In this document: positions 8,345 to 19,100 of the stretch, one piece after another | How the letters are laid out: the number at the start of each line of letters is the position of its first letter | Numbering within the stretch: position 1 is the stretch's first letter | Assembly: GCF_024586915.1 (NCBI RefSeq) | Contig: NZ_JANBVS010000002.1 | Span: 310,001 to 374,000, forward strand | Direction: 5' to 3' | Origin: Bradyrhizobium sp. SRS-191 | GTDB taxonomy: Bacteria; Pseudomonadota; Alphaproteobacteria; Rhizobiales; Xanthobacteraceae | Length of the DNA stretch: 64,000 nucleotides | Notes under the pieces: generated by a model | What the model saw: only the letters and a program-made list of their open reading frames with translations | The model's database searches: none | What the model was told of the DNA's origin: nothing | Program-made: the position numbers and the translations under genes

Positions 8345-9646
8345 ATGATTTCTCAGGGCAACCCAATTCGCAGCGAGGCCGATCTGGCCGGCGCCTTCGC
8401 GGCGATCGAGCGGCTGTCCGAAACCGCCGTGGATGATCTGCGCCGCATGGTGGCCGTGGACACCAGCTTTCCGCCCGGCGCGGGCTATGACGCCTTCGCC
8501 GATCTGATGGAGCAACTCGCGGCACCATTGGCGCTGGATTGCGAACGCGTGGTCGTGCCTGAGGAACTCTGGCGGGCTCCCGGCGCCTATGGACCGCGCA
8601 CAAACGTGATTGCGCGGAGGAACTCCGGCAGGCCGGTGCTCGGGCTGTATTTCCATGTCGACACCGTGCCCCCAGCGCCGGGCTGGATCAGTGATCCGCT
8701 GCAACTCGCTCGCGAGGGCGATCGTCTCTTCGGTCTCGGTGCCGCTGATATGAAGGGGTCGATCACAGCCACGCTGCTCGCGCTGCGCGCCGCGCGGCAG
8801 ACAGGCCTCACGCTCGCTTATGATCCAATGCTGCTGTTATGCACCGACGAGGAGGCGGGGCTCTATCCAGGGGTTCGTTACCTTGCGGAGCAGGGACGTC
8901 TCGAAGGCCACATTCTGAACTTCAACGGCAGCGCCATGCCCCGAATCTGGGCTGGCTGCTTCGGCCTGTTCACGCTGACGGTGCGCGTGCGCGGCAAGGC
9001 GGCTCATGCGGGTGAACAGCGCAGCGCCGGCGCCAACGCGATCGAAGCGGCGTTGCCGATCCTCAATGCGATCGCCGGCTTGAAGCCCGTCATCGCGCAG
9101 CGGACGTCGCGCCTGCCGCCACCCCCGCAGGCGGCTGGACCGCTGGCCGCGAGCCTCGACATCTCAGCCATTCATGGCGGGCAATGTGGCGGCCAAATCC
9201 CGTCGCAGCTCGAGATCCTGTTGTGCCGCCGCTACGCCCCCGAAGAGGATTTTGCCGCTGCGCGCAGCGAGATCGAGACTGTGATCAGACAGGCCGCAGC
9301 CGGCCTCGACCCCGATATTATCCTGACCGGTCATCTGATGCCGACCGCCGACCCCGGCGGTCCGCATTGGCCGCGTTGGCAACGGGCGCTCTCGGCGGGA
9401 TTCGGCTACGCGCCTGATGACTTCGCGCGATGGGGCGCGTCCGGCTGCTCCGATTTCGGCTGGGTCCAGCAGGCCACTGGCATGCAGGAGGTCCTTCTCA
9501 CCGGTCTTGGCAAACCCGACAGCCATATTCATGCGCCCGGCGAGGCGACCACGCTGACCGATATCGTCGCATTGGCGAAATCGGTGCTCGCTTATCTTTC
9601 AGCCGAGTTCTGTCCCGAACTCTCTCCCGAACACACGACGCCTTAA
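8345..9646 (+). CDS. M20 family metallohydrolase (ArgE/DapE/CPG2-like)
   Basis: Cytoplasmic hydrolase of 433 aa that would release an acyl or amino-acid moiety from a small peptide-like substrate. Metal-site motifs are mostly intact: YFHVDTVPP (His), GLGAADMKGSI (bridging Asp), CTDEEAG (catalytic Glu and ligand Glu) and SHIHAPGE (His). The fourth ligand position, normally EPT, reads FNGSA. The dimerisation domain starts at VRVRGKAAHAG. Start ATG 8345 is preferred over an in-frame TTG at 8330. It is the first gene after the GntR operator, followed by the ABC importer, so it probably processes the imported compound. Confidence 0.85.
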   Translation: MISQGNPIRSEADLAGAFAAIERLSETAVDDLRRMVAVDTSFPPGAGYDAFADLMEQLAAPLALDCERVVVPEELWRAPGAYGPRTNVIARRNSGRPVLGLYFHVDTVPPAPGWISDPLQLAREGDRLFGLGAADMKGSITATLLALRAARQTGLTLAYDPMLLLCTDEEAGLYPGVRYLAEQGRLEGHILNFNGSAMPRIWAGCFGLFTLTVRVRGKAAHAGEQRSAGANAIEAALPILNAIAGLKPVIAQRTSRLPPPPQAAGPLAASLDISAIHGGQCGGQIPSQLEILLCRRYAPEEDFAAARSEIETVIRQAAAGLDPDIILTGHLMPTADPGGPHWPRWQRALSAGFGYAPDDFARWGASGCSDFGWVQQATGMQEVLLTGLGKPDSHIHAPGEATTLTDIVALAKSVLAYLSAEFCPELSPEHTTP

Positions 9647-9661
9647 GAGGACTCCGCCTAG

Positions 9662-11212
9662 ATGTCGTCCGTCACCCGTCGCCACTTCCTCGCTGGTACC
9701 GCGCTCGCGCTGGGCGCTCTGCCGCAAATCTCTCTCGCCACAGAGGCTCCGAAGCGCGGGGGCGTGCTGCGCGTTTCCGTCGACCAAGGCGCCGCGGTCA
9801 TCCATCCGCTATTGGCGCGCGTCAATCCCGAATATCTCGTCACAGAGCTGCTCTATTCCAATCTGACCCGATTGAAGCCGAACATGGCTGTCGAGCCGGA
9901 TCTGGCGCTGTCCTGGGAACATGCGGCAGGCCTGACCGAGTGGACGTTCAAGCTGCGGCCCAATCTCAGCTTCCACGACGGGTCACCGTTGACGGCCGAT
10001 GATGTCGTCGCAACCTTCAAGGCGATCCTCGATCCGAAGACTGCCTCGCCCGCGCGCACCAATGTCGGACCTATCCAGGACGTGGTTGCCATCGACGCCG
10101 CCACCGTGAAGTTCACGTTGTCCGTATCCTTCGCCGATTTCCCGGTCGCGCTCGCCTATAACAATGCGCGCATCGTCCCGGCGAAAGTCGTTGCCGCGGA
10201 TCTTGCCAGCCTCGCCACCAAGCCGAATGGCTCAGGCCCGTTCAAGCTCGTGTCCTACGAACCGGATCGCAAGATCGTGGTCGAGCGCAACCCGGCCTAT
10301 TATGATCCGGCGCGGCCTGCACTCGATCGCGTCGAGATCCTCGTCTATCCCGACCGCACCGCCGAGGCATCGGCCCTGATCTCGGGCGACATCGATCTGA
10401 TGTTGTCGACCACGCCCGGCGAATATGAGCGGTTGGGCAAGGCCAGCGGCGTCAATGCGTTGAGGATCCCCTCGGGACAGTTTCTGAACGTCAACATGGG
10501 ATGCGACCAGAAGCCGTTCAACGATGTCCGCGTGCGCCAGGCGCTCGCGCTGACCATCGATCGCGACGCTATGGCCGGCTTCGTTGCTGGCGGCTATGGC
10601 ACCCCCGGCAACGACACCCCGCTGAGCCCCGCCTATCGCTTCTATCAGGACAGCAAGCTGAAGACGCCTGACATCGCCAGGGCCAAGCGGCTGCTCGCCG
10701 AGGCCGGCTACCCGTCCGGCATCGACCTGACGATGGTGGCGTCCGACAAGCCGGACACGCGCACGCAGCTCGGCGTTGCGATCCGCGAGATGGCGGCTCC
10801 GGCTGGTTTCCGCATCAACGTTCAGACCATGCCGCACGCCACCTATCTCGATCAGGTCTGGAAGAAGGGCAATTTCTACGTCGGCTTCTACAACATGCAG
10901 TCGACCGCCGACGCCATCTTCAAGCTGCTCTATACGTCGGACGCGGCCTGGAACGAGACGCGCTGGAACAATGCGCGCTTCGACGAGATCGTCAATGCGG
11001 CGCGGAGCGAGACCGACGACGCCAACCGCGCAGCGCTGTATGCGCGGGCTCAGACCATGATGAGCGAGGAGGTGCCGTCGGTGATTCCGGTGTTCTTCGA
11101 CATTCTCGCAGCACAGCGGTCTTACGTCGAAGGCTATCAGTTGCATCCGCGCGGGTCGGTGTTCCGGTTCGATCTGGTCTCGCTTGGCGCCGGTGCGCCC
11201 AAGCGCGCCTGA
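9662..11212 (+). CDS. ABC transporter substrate-binding protein (SBP_bac_5, peptide/opine type)
   Basis: Periplasmic solute receptor of 516 aa. The N-terminus carries a Tat-type signal (SVTRRHFLAGTALALGALP, twin arginine at residues 6-7) ending near ISLATEA. Family-typical features are KRGGVLRVS after cleavage, WTFKLRPNLSFHDGSPLTADDVVATF, and PFNDVRVRQALALTIDRD. It lies between the M20 gene and the two permeases, in the order of dipeptide/opine systems. The substrate is unknown; the neighbouring amidohydrolases suggest a peptide or acylated amino acid. Confidence 0.92.
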   Translation: MSSVTRRHFLAGTALALGALPQISLATEAPKRGGVLRVSVDQGAAVIHPLLARVNPEYLVTELLYSNLTRLKPNMAVEPDLALSWEHAAGLTEWTFKLRPNLSFHDGSPLTADDVVATFKAILDPKTASPARTNVGPIQDVVAIDAATVKFTLSVSFADFPVALAYNNARIVPAKVVAADLASLATKPNGSGPFKLVSYEPDRKIVVERNPAYYDPARPALDRVEILVYPDRTAEASALISGDIDLMLSTTPGEYERLGKASGVNALRIPSGQFLNVNMGCDQKPFNDVRVRQALALTIDRDAMAGFVAGGYGTPGNDTPLSPAYRFYQDSKLKTPDIARAKRLLAEAGYPSGIDLTMVASDKPDTRTQLGVAIREMAAPAGFRINVQTMPHATYLDQVWKKGNFYVGFYNMQSTADAIFKLLYTSDAAWNETRWNNARFDEIVNAARSETDDANRAALYARAQTMMSEEVPSVIPVFFDILAAQRSYVEGYQLHPRGSVFRFDLVSLGAGAPKRA

Positions 11213-11227
11213 GGACGAGGTCCATCG

Positions 11228-12175
11228 GTGTCGCTCGCCTGGCTGCTGCGGCGGCTGCTGCTCATGATCTATACGGTCGCCGTCGTCTGCGTGCTGGTGT
11301 TCGCCATCACGCAGGCGCTGCCGGCCGATGCCGCGCAGACGTTGCTGGGTGAAAACGCCTCGCCTGAGGCGCTTGCGGCGGTCCGCGCGCGGCTGGGGCT
11401 CGACGATCCGGTCTGGCTGCAATTCATCCATTGGGTGCGGCACGCGGTCAGCGGCAATTTCGGTGTCTCCATGCGCACAGGTCTTCCGGTCGCGCCGGAA
11501 ATGCTGACGGCGCTATCGCGGTCGCTGCTGCTCGCCGCCGGCTCGCTTGCGCTGACACTTCTGATCGCGGTGCCGCTCGGGATGTTTGCGGCGCTGCGCC
11601 AGGGACGGGTGGCGGACACTGCGACGAGCGTGATCGCCTATCTCGGCGTTTCCCTGCCTGAATTCGTGACCGCGACCGTTCTGGCCCTGCTGCTGACGGA
11701 CGTCCTGCCGTGGCTGCCGGCGACCGGCTACGTGTCGCCGCTCGAAGATCCCGCGCTGGCGCTGCGTCATCTGGTACTGCCGGTCCTGACCGTGTCGGTG
11801 ATCCTCGTCGCACATGTCATGCGAATGATGCGCTCGGAGACGCTCGATGTCCTACAATCGGACTACGTCCGGGCCGCCCGCCTGAAGGGTCTGCCGGAGC
11901 GCACGGTGCTGGTCCGCCATGTCATGCGCAATGCGCTGCTGCCGGTCATCACCATCGTTGCGCTCGATGTCGGCTATCTGCTCGGCGGCATCATCGTCAT
12001 CGAGGAGATCTTCGCCATTCCCGGCATCGGCCGTGCGCTGATGATCGCCATCACCACGCGCGATCTGCCGTCGATCCAGGCCGGCGCGATGATCATGGCG
12101 GTGACCTACGCCATCACCAACACGCTGGCGGACGTGGTCTATGCTCTGCTCGACCGGCGGATCCGCTATGACTGA
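11228..12175 (+). CDS. ABC transporter permease (DppB-like)
   Basis: Inner-membrane permease of 315 aa for the peptide/opine-type importer. The N-terminus RRLLLMIYTVAVVCVLVFAIT and the loop LGLDDPVWLQFIHWVRHAVSG are typical of DppB/OppB proteins, and the EAA loop reads YVRAARLKGLPERTVLVRHV. Start is GTG 11228, 15 nt after the binding protein stop. The last codons overlap the next permease by 8 nt. Confidence 0.92.
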   Translation: MSLAWLLRRLLLMIYTVAVVCVLVFAITQALPADAAQTLLGENASPEALAAVRARLGLDDPVWLQFIHWVRHAVSGNFGVSMRTGLPVAPEMLTALSRSLLLAAGSLALTLLIAVPLGMFAALRQGRVADTATSVIAYLGVSLPEFVTATVLALLLTDVLPWLPATGYVSPLEDPALALRHLVLPVLTVSVILVAHVMRMMRSETLDVLQSDYVRAARLKGLPERTVLVRHVMRNALLPVITIVALDVGYLLGGIIVIEEIFAIPGIGRALMIAITTRDLPSIQAGAMIMAVTYAITNTLADVVYALLDRRIRYD

Positions 12176-12998
12176 GCTGCTCCACCGGATGATCCGCAAG
12201 CCGCAGGGCGCGATCGGGCTGGCACTGCTCGTCGTGCTTGCCGCGGTCTGTATCCTGGGGCCATGGCTTGCGCCCTATGGTCCGGAGAAGATGGACTTCC
12301 TCGGCCGGTTTCGCGCGCCGGGATGGCAGAACTGGCTCGGCGCCGACCAGTTCGGCCGCGATGTGCTGAGCCGGCTGTTGTCCGGTGCGCGGGCGACTGT
12401 GCCGCTGGCGTTGGCAGCGACATTGGCCGGCAGCGCGATCGGTGCCGTCATCGGCGTCGCCTCGGCCTATCTCGGCGGCAAGTCCGACGAGGCCATCATG
12501 CGCACCAACGATGCCGTCATGGCGATTCCCGGCCTGCTGATGGCGCTGCTGCTGGTCAGCACGCTCGGCAACGGCGCCGGCAACGCCGTGGTGGCGATCG
12601 CGCTGGCTTTTGCGCCGGGTATGGCCCGGGTGACGCGCTCGGTCGCGCTGGCCGTCCGCAATCAGGACTACGTCAAGGCGGCGGTGGCCCGCGGCGAGGC
12701 CGCGCCGCACGTCATTTTCCGCGAGATGCTGCCCAACGTGATGGGCCCCATCATTATCGAAGCCACCATCCGGGTGTCGTTCGCGGTCATGCTGTTCGCG
12801 ACGCTCAGCTTCCTTGGCCTGGGTGCGCAGCCGCCCGCGTCGGAATGGGGCCTGATGGTCGCCGATGCGCGCCAGTACATGCATCGCGCGCCGTGGATCC
12901 TGATCGCGCCGTCGGCGGCAATCGCGCTGTCGGCCATCGCCTTCAATCTCGTCGGCGACGCCTTGCGTGATGCTCTCAACCCGCGAGACGATCGATGA
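12168..12998 (+). CDS. ABC transporter permease (DppC-like)
   Basis: Second permease of the importer, 276 aa. After an N-terminal helix it contains the DppC-type segment LGADQFGRDVLSRLLSGARA and the EAA loop YVKAAVARGEAAPHVIFREMLPN. The start at ATG 12168 overlaps the end of the first permease gene, and the stop overlaps the ATPase gene, so translation is coupled. It forms the transmembrane heterodimer with the DppB-like protein. Confidence 0.92.
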   Translation: MTELLHRMIRKPQGAIGLALLVVLAAVCILGPWLAPYGPEKMDFLGRFRAPGWQNWLGADQFGRDVLSRLLSGARATVPLALAATLAGSAIGAVIGVASAYLGGKSDEAIMRTNDAVMAIPGLLMALLLVSTLGNGAGNAVVAIALAFAPGMARVTRSVALAVRNQDYVKAAVARGEAAPHVIFREMLPNVMGPIIIEATIRVSFAVMLFATLSFLGLGAQPPASEWGLMVADARQYMHRAPWILIAPSAAIALSAIAFNLVGDALRDALNPRDDR

Positions 12999-14569
12999 CA
13001 GCAGCGCTCTCGATCACCAATTATGGGCTCGACTACGTCACCCCTGCAGGCGCCATTCCGGTGCTGCGTGATGTCTCGCTCGCCATCGCGCCGGGCGAGG
13101 TGCTTGGCCTCGTCGGCGAATCCGGCTCCGGCAAGAGCTCGCTGGCCTGGGCCTTGATGCGGCATCTACCGGCCAATGCCCGCGAGATCTCGGGCTCCCT
13201 TCGGCTCGGCGACATCGATCTGCAGGCGCTCGGACCGAAACGACTGACCGAGGTGCGCGGACGCCGGATCGGCATGGTGTTCCAGGATCCGTCCACCGCC
13301 CTCAACCCGACACTCACCATCGGCCGTCAGATGACCGAGGCGCTGATGCGTCATCGTGCTCTGAACCACGGCGACGCCAGGAGCCTCGCTGTCGAACTGC
13401 TCGGCCATGTCGAACTGCGTGATCCCGCAGCCGTGCTGCGGCGCTATCCGCACGAGATCTCCGGCGGCGAGAAGCAGCGCGTCATCATTGCCACCGCGTT
13501 CGGTTGCCGGCCCGACGTGATCCTGTTCGACGAGCCGACGACAGCGCTGGATGTCATCACCGGTGCGCGCATCATCGACCTGTTCGGCCGCCTGCGCGCG
13601 GAGACCGGCGTTGCCGCGCTGTACATCTCGCACGACCTCGCGATGATGACCCGCGTCGCCGATCGCGTCGCGGTCATCCGGCATGGCTGCGTGGTCGAGC
13701 AGGCGAGTGCGTCCGAGATCTTCCGCAAGCCGCAGCACGACTACACCAAATCGTTGATCGCGGCCGTGCCGCGTCCGGAACGGCGGCTGGTGCACGATAT
13801 GCCCGGCTCGGACGTCCTGCTGGAGGCCAGGGGCATCGAGGTTCACTATGGCAGGCGCGGCCTGTTCCGTGCTGCGCTGCCGCCGGCGACCCAGGCCGTC
13901 GATGTCGATATCCGCGCCGGCGAGATCGTCGGTCTCGTCGGCGAATCCGGCTCCGGCAAATCGTCGATGGCGCGGGCGCTGATCGGACTTGCGCGGTTCT
14001 CGGGCGCGATCAGCTTCGATGGCCGGACGCTGCACGGGGCCGGCGACATGAACCGGGCCTATCGCCGCGACGTCCAGATCGTCTTCCAGCATCCGGATTC
14101 CTCGCTCAATCCACGCCACCGCGTCGGCGATATCCTGTCGCGGCCGCTGAAGCTCTATGGCGGCGATCCGTCGTCGGTGCCCCGGCTGCTCGAGCAGGTG
14201 CGGCTGCCGGCATCCTACGCGACGCGCTGGCCGCACCAGCTCTCCGGCGGCGAAAAGCAGCGCGTCGCGATCGCACGTGCTTTTGCTGCACGTCCGCGGC
14301 TCGTGATTTGCGATGAAATCACCGCACCGCTCGACGTTTCCGTGCAGGCCCAGATCGTCGAGCTTTTGCTGGCACTCCGTGCCGAGACCGGCACGGCTTA
14401 TCTGTTCATTACTCACGACCTGAATCTCATTCGGCAGATCGCCCACCGCATCGTCGTGATGCGTCACGGTCAGCTCGTCGACAGCCGTGCGGTCGATGCT
14501 TTCAGCTCTGAGGATGTTCATCCCTATACACGCGAGCTGATGGCGGCTTCGCCCGTTCCGGTCGGCTGA
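12995..14569 (+). CDS. ABC transporter ATPase, two fused nucleotide-binding domains
   Basis: Single polypeptide of 524 aa with both ATPases of the importer, as in YejF-type proteins. Domain 1 has Walker A GESGSGKSS, signature SGGEKQRVIIA and Walker B VILFDEPTTALD. Domain 2 repeats the pattern from about residue 270 with GESGSGKSS, LSGGEKQRVAIARAF and a slightly altered Walker B/D-loop, LVICDEITAPLD. Oligopeptide-type C-terminal extensions follow each domain. The start overlaps the permease stop. Confidence 0.93.
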   Translation: MTAALSITNYGLDYVTPAGAIPVLRDVSLAIAPGEVLGLVGESGSGKSSLAWALMRHLPANAREISGSLRLGDIDLQALGPKRLTEVRGRRIGMVFQDPSTALNPTLTIGRQMTEALMRHRALNHGDARSLAVELLGHVELRDPAAVLRRYPHEISGGEKQRVIIATAFGCRPDVILFDEPTTALDVITGARIIDLFGRLRAETGVAALYISHDLAMMTRVADRVAVIRHGCVVEQASASEIFRKPQHDYTKSLIAAVPRPERRLVHDMPGSDVLLEARGIEVHYGRRGLFRAALPPATQAVDVDIRAGEIVGLVGESGSGKSSMARALIGLARFSGAISFDGRTLHGAGDMNRAYRRDVQIVFQHPDSSLNPRHRVGDILSRPLKLYGGDPSSVPRLLEQVRLPASYATRWPHQLSGGEKQRVAIARAFAARPRLVICDEITAPLDVSVQAQIVELLLALRAETGTAYLFITHDLNLIRQIAHRIVVMRHGQLVDSRAVDAFSSEDVHPYTRELMAASPVPVG

Positions 14570-14587
14570 CCGCAAGGATTGCAACGC

Positions 14588-15802
14588 ATGGACCGCAACG
14601 ACCTGATCGCCCGCATCGATGTCCCGGCTGCGCTCGCGTTGCTGTCGCGCATGGTGCAGCACAAGAGCTATTCGAAGACCGAGGGTGAGAGGCAGCTCGC
14701 GACTTTCATGGCCGATCAGATGCGCGAGATCGGTCTCGACGCCGCCGTTGCGCCGTTCGGCGATGAGGGGCGCGTCAACGCTGTCGGGCGCTGGAAAGGA
14801 ACCGGCGGCGGCAAGAGCCTGCTGTTCAACGGCCATGTCGACACCAATCCGGTGACCGAGGGCTGGACCGTTGATCCGTGGGAGGGCAAGGTCGACGACA
14901 AGTTCATTTACGGTATCGGCGTTTCCAACATGAAGGCCGGCGACGCCGCCTATTTCTGCGCGGTCAAGACGCTGATCGACGCTGGCGTGAAGCTCCGTGG
15001 CGATGTGATCCTGACCTATGTGGTCGGCGAGCTGCAGGGCGGCGTCGGAACCTATTCGCTGATCGAGCAGGGGCTGCGCGCCGACTACTTCATCAACTCC
15101 GAGCCGACTGATCTCAAGGCAATGACCATGCACGCGGCGGCGTTCATGTTCATCATCGAGCTGGTCGGCAACACGCGGCATCTGTCGAAGCGGGAGGAGG
15201 CGGTCGATGCCATCAGCGCGGCCTGCGATCTCATCCCGCGCCTCAACGCGATGACATTCTCCGGCGCCAGGTCGCCGGCGCACGAGGCGATCAACCGCGT
15301 CCATGTCGGCGTCGTTCATGGCGCGCTCGGCCGCGAGCTGCACGAGTGGCGGACGCCGCAGGTGGCGGACTTCGTCCGCATCAAGGGCTCCGGCCGCTAT
15401 GCTCCCGGCCAGACCGAGCAGGGCGCGCTGGCGGACATGCGGCGCGAGCTCGATGCGCTGGAGGCACGGTTTCCCGGCCTCAAGGCGCATCTGATGTCGG
15501 AAGACCGCGCCGGCGTGCCGACGATGCCGCCGTTCGAGGTCGCTCTGGAGAGTCCGATCGTCCGCGCCATCAACGACGCCTATCGCGCGGTGCGTGGCGA
15601 GGCGCAGCCGACCGGGCCGGTTGCGCCGAGCTGCTTCTATGGCACTGATGCAGGCCATCTCTATGCCTCAGGCGGCCTGCAGGGCATCGTGTGCGGGCCG
15701 GGCGGGCGCTACAACACGATGCCGGACGAGCGCGTCGACATTCCCGACTATCTCGACATGATCCGCATCTACATGCTGGCCATTCTCGACATCTGCGGCT
15801 GA
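14588..15802 (+). CDS. M20-like protein with altered metal ligands
   Basis: A 404-aa member of the M20/acetylornithine deacetylase superfamily, last gene of the operon, with an AAGGA ribosome site upstream of ATG 14588. The first metal His is kept (FNGHVDTNP). The bridging Asp position is Asn (GVSNMKAG rather than xDMKGG), the EE pair reads GELQGG (one Glu kept, the ligand Glu is Leu), and the final His before PDERV is lost (YNTMPDERVD). At least three of five ligands therefore differ. It may use another metal arrangement, act on a different bond, or only bind ligand. The open frame is full-length, so this is not a pseudogene. Confidence 0.82.
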   Translation: MDRNDLIARIDVPAALALLSRMVQHKSYSKTEGERQLATFMADQMREIGLDAAVAPFGDEGRVNAVGRWKGTGGGKSLLFNGHVDTNPVTEGWTVDPWEGKVDDKFIYGIGVSNMKAGDAAYFCAVKTLIDAGVKLRGDVILTYVVGELQGGVGTYSLIEQGLRADYFINSEPTDLKAMTMHAAAFMFIIELVGNTRHLSKREEAVDAISAACDLIPRLNAMTFSGARSPAHEAINRVHVGVVHGALGRELHEWRTPQVADFVRIKGSGRYAPGQTEQGALADMRRELDALEARFPGLKAHLMSEDRAGVPTMPPFEVALESPIVRAINDAYRAVRGEAQPTGPVAPSCFYGTDAGHLYASGGLQGIVCGPGGRYNTMPDERVDIPDYLDMIRIYMLAILDICG

Positions 15803-15810
15803 GCCCGCGC

Positions 15811-16167
15811 TCAAGCGCCGGCCGCCTGCTGCTGGAACTGCTCGAACGCACCGATCGCGTCGGCCGCGTACATCAGCGCCGGGCCGCCGCCCATGTAGAC
15901 CGCCATGCCGAGCGTCTCCTCGACTTCCTGGCGGGTCGCCCCGAGGCGGACCAGCGCCTCGGCATGGAAGCCGATACAGCCGTCGCAGCGGACGGCGACG
16001 CCGATCGCAAGCGCGATCAGCTCCTTGGTCTTCTTGTCGAGGGCACCGTCGGCGCTCGCGGCCCGCGCCAGCGCGGAGAAGCCCTGCATGACGTCGGGAA
16101 TGTCCTTGCGCAGCGTCTTCAGGTTGCCGGAGATGTCCTTGCAGATGTCGTTGTAGTTCTTGGTCAT
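15811..16167 (-). CDS. carboxymuconolactone decarboxylase/AhpD-like protein
   Basis: A 118-aa alpha-helical protein of the CMD family with the AhpD-type redox pair CxxC in RCDGCIGFHAEAL and the following GATRQEVEETLGMAVYMGGG signature. Such proteins act as small peroxidase or disulfide-relay enzymes. It lies 9 nt downstream of the RND pump gene on the same strand, so it is the last gene of the bigR-adaptor-pump unit. The redox motif fits a thiol/persulfide stress context; the exact substrate is unknown. Confidence 0.88.
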   Translation of the reverse strand: MTKNYNDICKDISGNLKTLRKDIPDVMQGFSALARAASADGALDKKTKELIALAIGVAVRCDGCIGFHAEALVRLGATRQEVEETLGMAVYMGGGPALMYAADAIGAFEQFQQQAAGA

Positions 16168-16176
16168 GAGGATGTC

Positions 16177-19100
16177 CTATGATGTTTTGATGGTCGGCTT
16201 GCCGGGGTCGCGCAGCGCGACGTAGATCGCGGGGATGACGAGCACGGTGAGCAGGGTGGAGGAGGCTAGGCCGAACAGCAGCGAGATCGCCAGGCCCTGG
16301 AAGATCGGGTCGAGCAGGATCGTCGCCGCGCCGATCATCGCCGCGAGCGCGGTCAAGAGGATCGGCTTGAAGCGCACGGCGCCAGCCTCCAGCACGACGT
16401 CGCGCAACGTCTTGCCCTCGCCGCCGCTGTGCCGGATGAAGTCGACCAGCAGGATCGAGTTGCGCACGATGATGCCGGCGAGCGCGATGAAGCCGATCAT
16501 CGAGGTCGCGGTGAACGGCGCGCCGAGCAGCCAATGGCCGAGCAGGATGCCGATCAGCGTCAGCGGGATCGGCGTCAGGATCACGAGCGGCAGTTTGAAG
16601 CTCTTGAACTGCGCCACCACCAGCACGTAGATGCCGAGGATCGCCGCGCCGAACGCCGCGCCCATGTCGCGGAAGGTGACATAGGTGATCTCCCATTCGC
16701 CGTCCCACAGCAGGGTTGGATGCTGTTCGTCCTTGGGCTGGCCATGGAAGCCGATCGCGGGCTTCGGCAGCTTGCCCCAGTCATGCGCATCGATGCGATC
16801 GGCGACCGCAAGCATGCCATAGAGCGGGGCCTCGAAGCGGCCGGCGAGCTCGGCCATCACCATGTCGGCGAAGCGGCCGTCGCGGCGGAAGATCATCGGT
16901 GATCCGTCTTCCATCGTGGCCTTCACCACCTGGCCGAGCTCGACCACGGTCTTGCTGCCGGGCAGCGTGTTGGCCGGCACCGGCGTCGAGGCCAAGGCCT
17001 GGCTCCAGCTCTTGGCGCGCTTCGGCAGCTTCACCGCGATCTCGATCGGGTTACGGTCCTCGCCGCGATGCGAGTAGCCGACCGAGACGCCGCCGAACAA
17101 GGTCTGGATCGTGTCGTACACGTCGCGCTGCTCGACGCCGAAGAACTCCAGACTGTCCTGGTCAATCGACAGCCGCAGCCGCGGCCGCGGCTGACCGATG
17201 GAGTCGTCGATGTCGACGATGAAGGGCACGTCGGCGAACACTTTCTTCAGCTCGGCGGTCACGGCGCGCCGGGTCGCGGCATCCGGGCCGTAGATCTCGG
17301 CGAGCAAGGTCGCCAGCACCGGCGGGCCGGGCGGCACCTCGACGACCTTGATGCTGGTGCCCGAGGGCACCGAGACCGCCTTCAGCCGCTGGCGCAGGTC
17401 GAGCGCGATGTCGTGGCTGGAACGCTTGCGGTCGCCGCGCGCGGCGAGGTTGACCTGGAGCTCGCCGAGCTCCGGGCGCTCGCGCAGGTAATAGTGCCGG
17501 ACGAGACCATTGAAGTTGAACGGAGCCGCCGTGCCGGCATAGCTCTGCACGTTGCTGATCTCCGGCAGTTGATGCGCGATGTCGGCCGCCGCGAACAATG
17601 TCCGCTCGGTATCCTCCAGGCTCGCGCCTTCCGGCAGATCGACCATCACTGCGATCTCGGACTTGTTGTCGAACGGCAGCAGCTTGACGGTCACGGACTT
17701 GGTCGCGAACAGCGTCATCGACAGCAGCGTGGCGATGCCTACGCCGAGCAGGAAGATCCATGCGGAGCGCTTGCTGGCAACGATCGGACGCGCGACGCCG
17801 CTATAGATGCGGCCGAGCCGGCCCTCGCCATGCGCGTCGTGATGCGCTCCGGGCGCCATGGCGGCGGTCTGCTTCGGCGCGAGGCGCAGCATCAGCCAGG
17901 GCGCCACGACCATGGCAACGAAGAACGAGAACAGCATCGCGGCTGAAGCGTTGGCCGGGATCGGCGCCATGTACGGGCCCATCAGTCCCGAGACGAACAG
18001 CATCGGCAGCAGGGCGGCAACCACGGTCAGGGTGGCGACGATGGTCGGGTTGCCGACCTCGGCCACCGCCTCGATGGTCGCCTGCAGGCGCGGACGGCCG
18101 TCGCGCATGCCCCAATGACGGGCGATGTTCTCGACCACGACGATGGCGTCGTCGACCAGGATGCCGATCGAGAAGATCAGCGCGAACAGGCTGACGCGGT
18201 TGATGGTGTAGCCCATCAAATTGGCCGCGAACATCGTCAGCAGGATTGTCGTCGGAATGACCACGAAGGTGACGAGCGCCTCGCGCCATCCGATCGCGAT
18301 GGCGATCAGGACGACGATCGAGATCGTCGCAAGGCCGAGATGGAACAGAAGCTCGTTGGCCTTCTCGTTGGCCGTCTCGCCATAGTCGCGGGTCACCGTG
18401 ACCGTGACATCGCTCGGAATGAGGCTGCTCTTGAGCCCGTCGAGCCGCTGCGCGATGTCGTGCGACACCACGACCGCATTGGCGCCGGCGCGCTTGGCGA
18501 GCGCAAGGCTCACCGCAGGCACACGGTGCCAGTCGCCCTTGTCGTTGCGCGCGTCATCCCAGACGCGGTGCTCGGCGAGATTGGGGCCGATGATGACGGT
18601 CGCGACATCGCGCACATAGACCGGACGTCCGTCGCGGGTCGAGATCAGCAAGAGGCCGATATCCGGGATGCCCGTCAGCGTCTGCCCGGCGGTGACGTTG
18701 CGGACGATGCCGCCGTCGCGGACGTCGCCGGCGAGGAAGGAGCGGTTGGCATCCTTCACCTTGGCGACGAGCTGCTGCAGCGTCACGCCGAACAGCGACA
18801 GCTTCTCCGGGCTGGGCTCGACGCGGATCTGCTGGGCGCCGCCGCCGGAAATGTAGGTCAGGCCGATATTGTCGACCTTGGTCAGCTCGGCGCGCAGCTT
18901 GTCGGCGAGCTCGTAGAGGTCCTTGTCCGACCAGCGCTCGGCGGCCTCCGGCTTCGGCGACAGAGTCAGCACGGTGACGGCGACGTCGTTGATTCCACGT
19001 CCGACGATCAACGGCTCGGGGATGCCGACGGGGATGCGGTCGAGATTGGCGCGGAGCTTCTCGTGGACGCGCAGGATCGCGTCCTCGAACTTGGTGCCGA

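Noticed and set aside
13166..15658. Long minus-strand open frame of about 830 codons opposite the fused ATPase and second M20 gene
   Set aside because: Antisense to two genes with clear motifs; composition is typical of a GC-rich shadow frame and no ribosome site was found.
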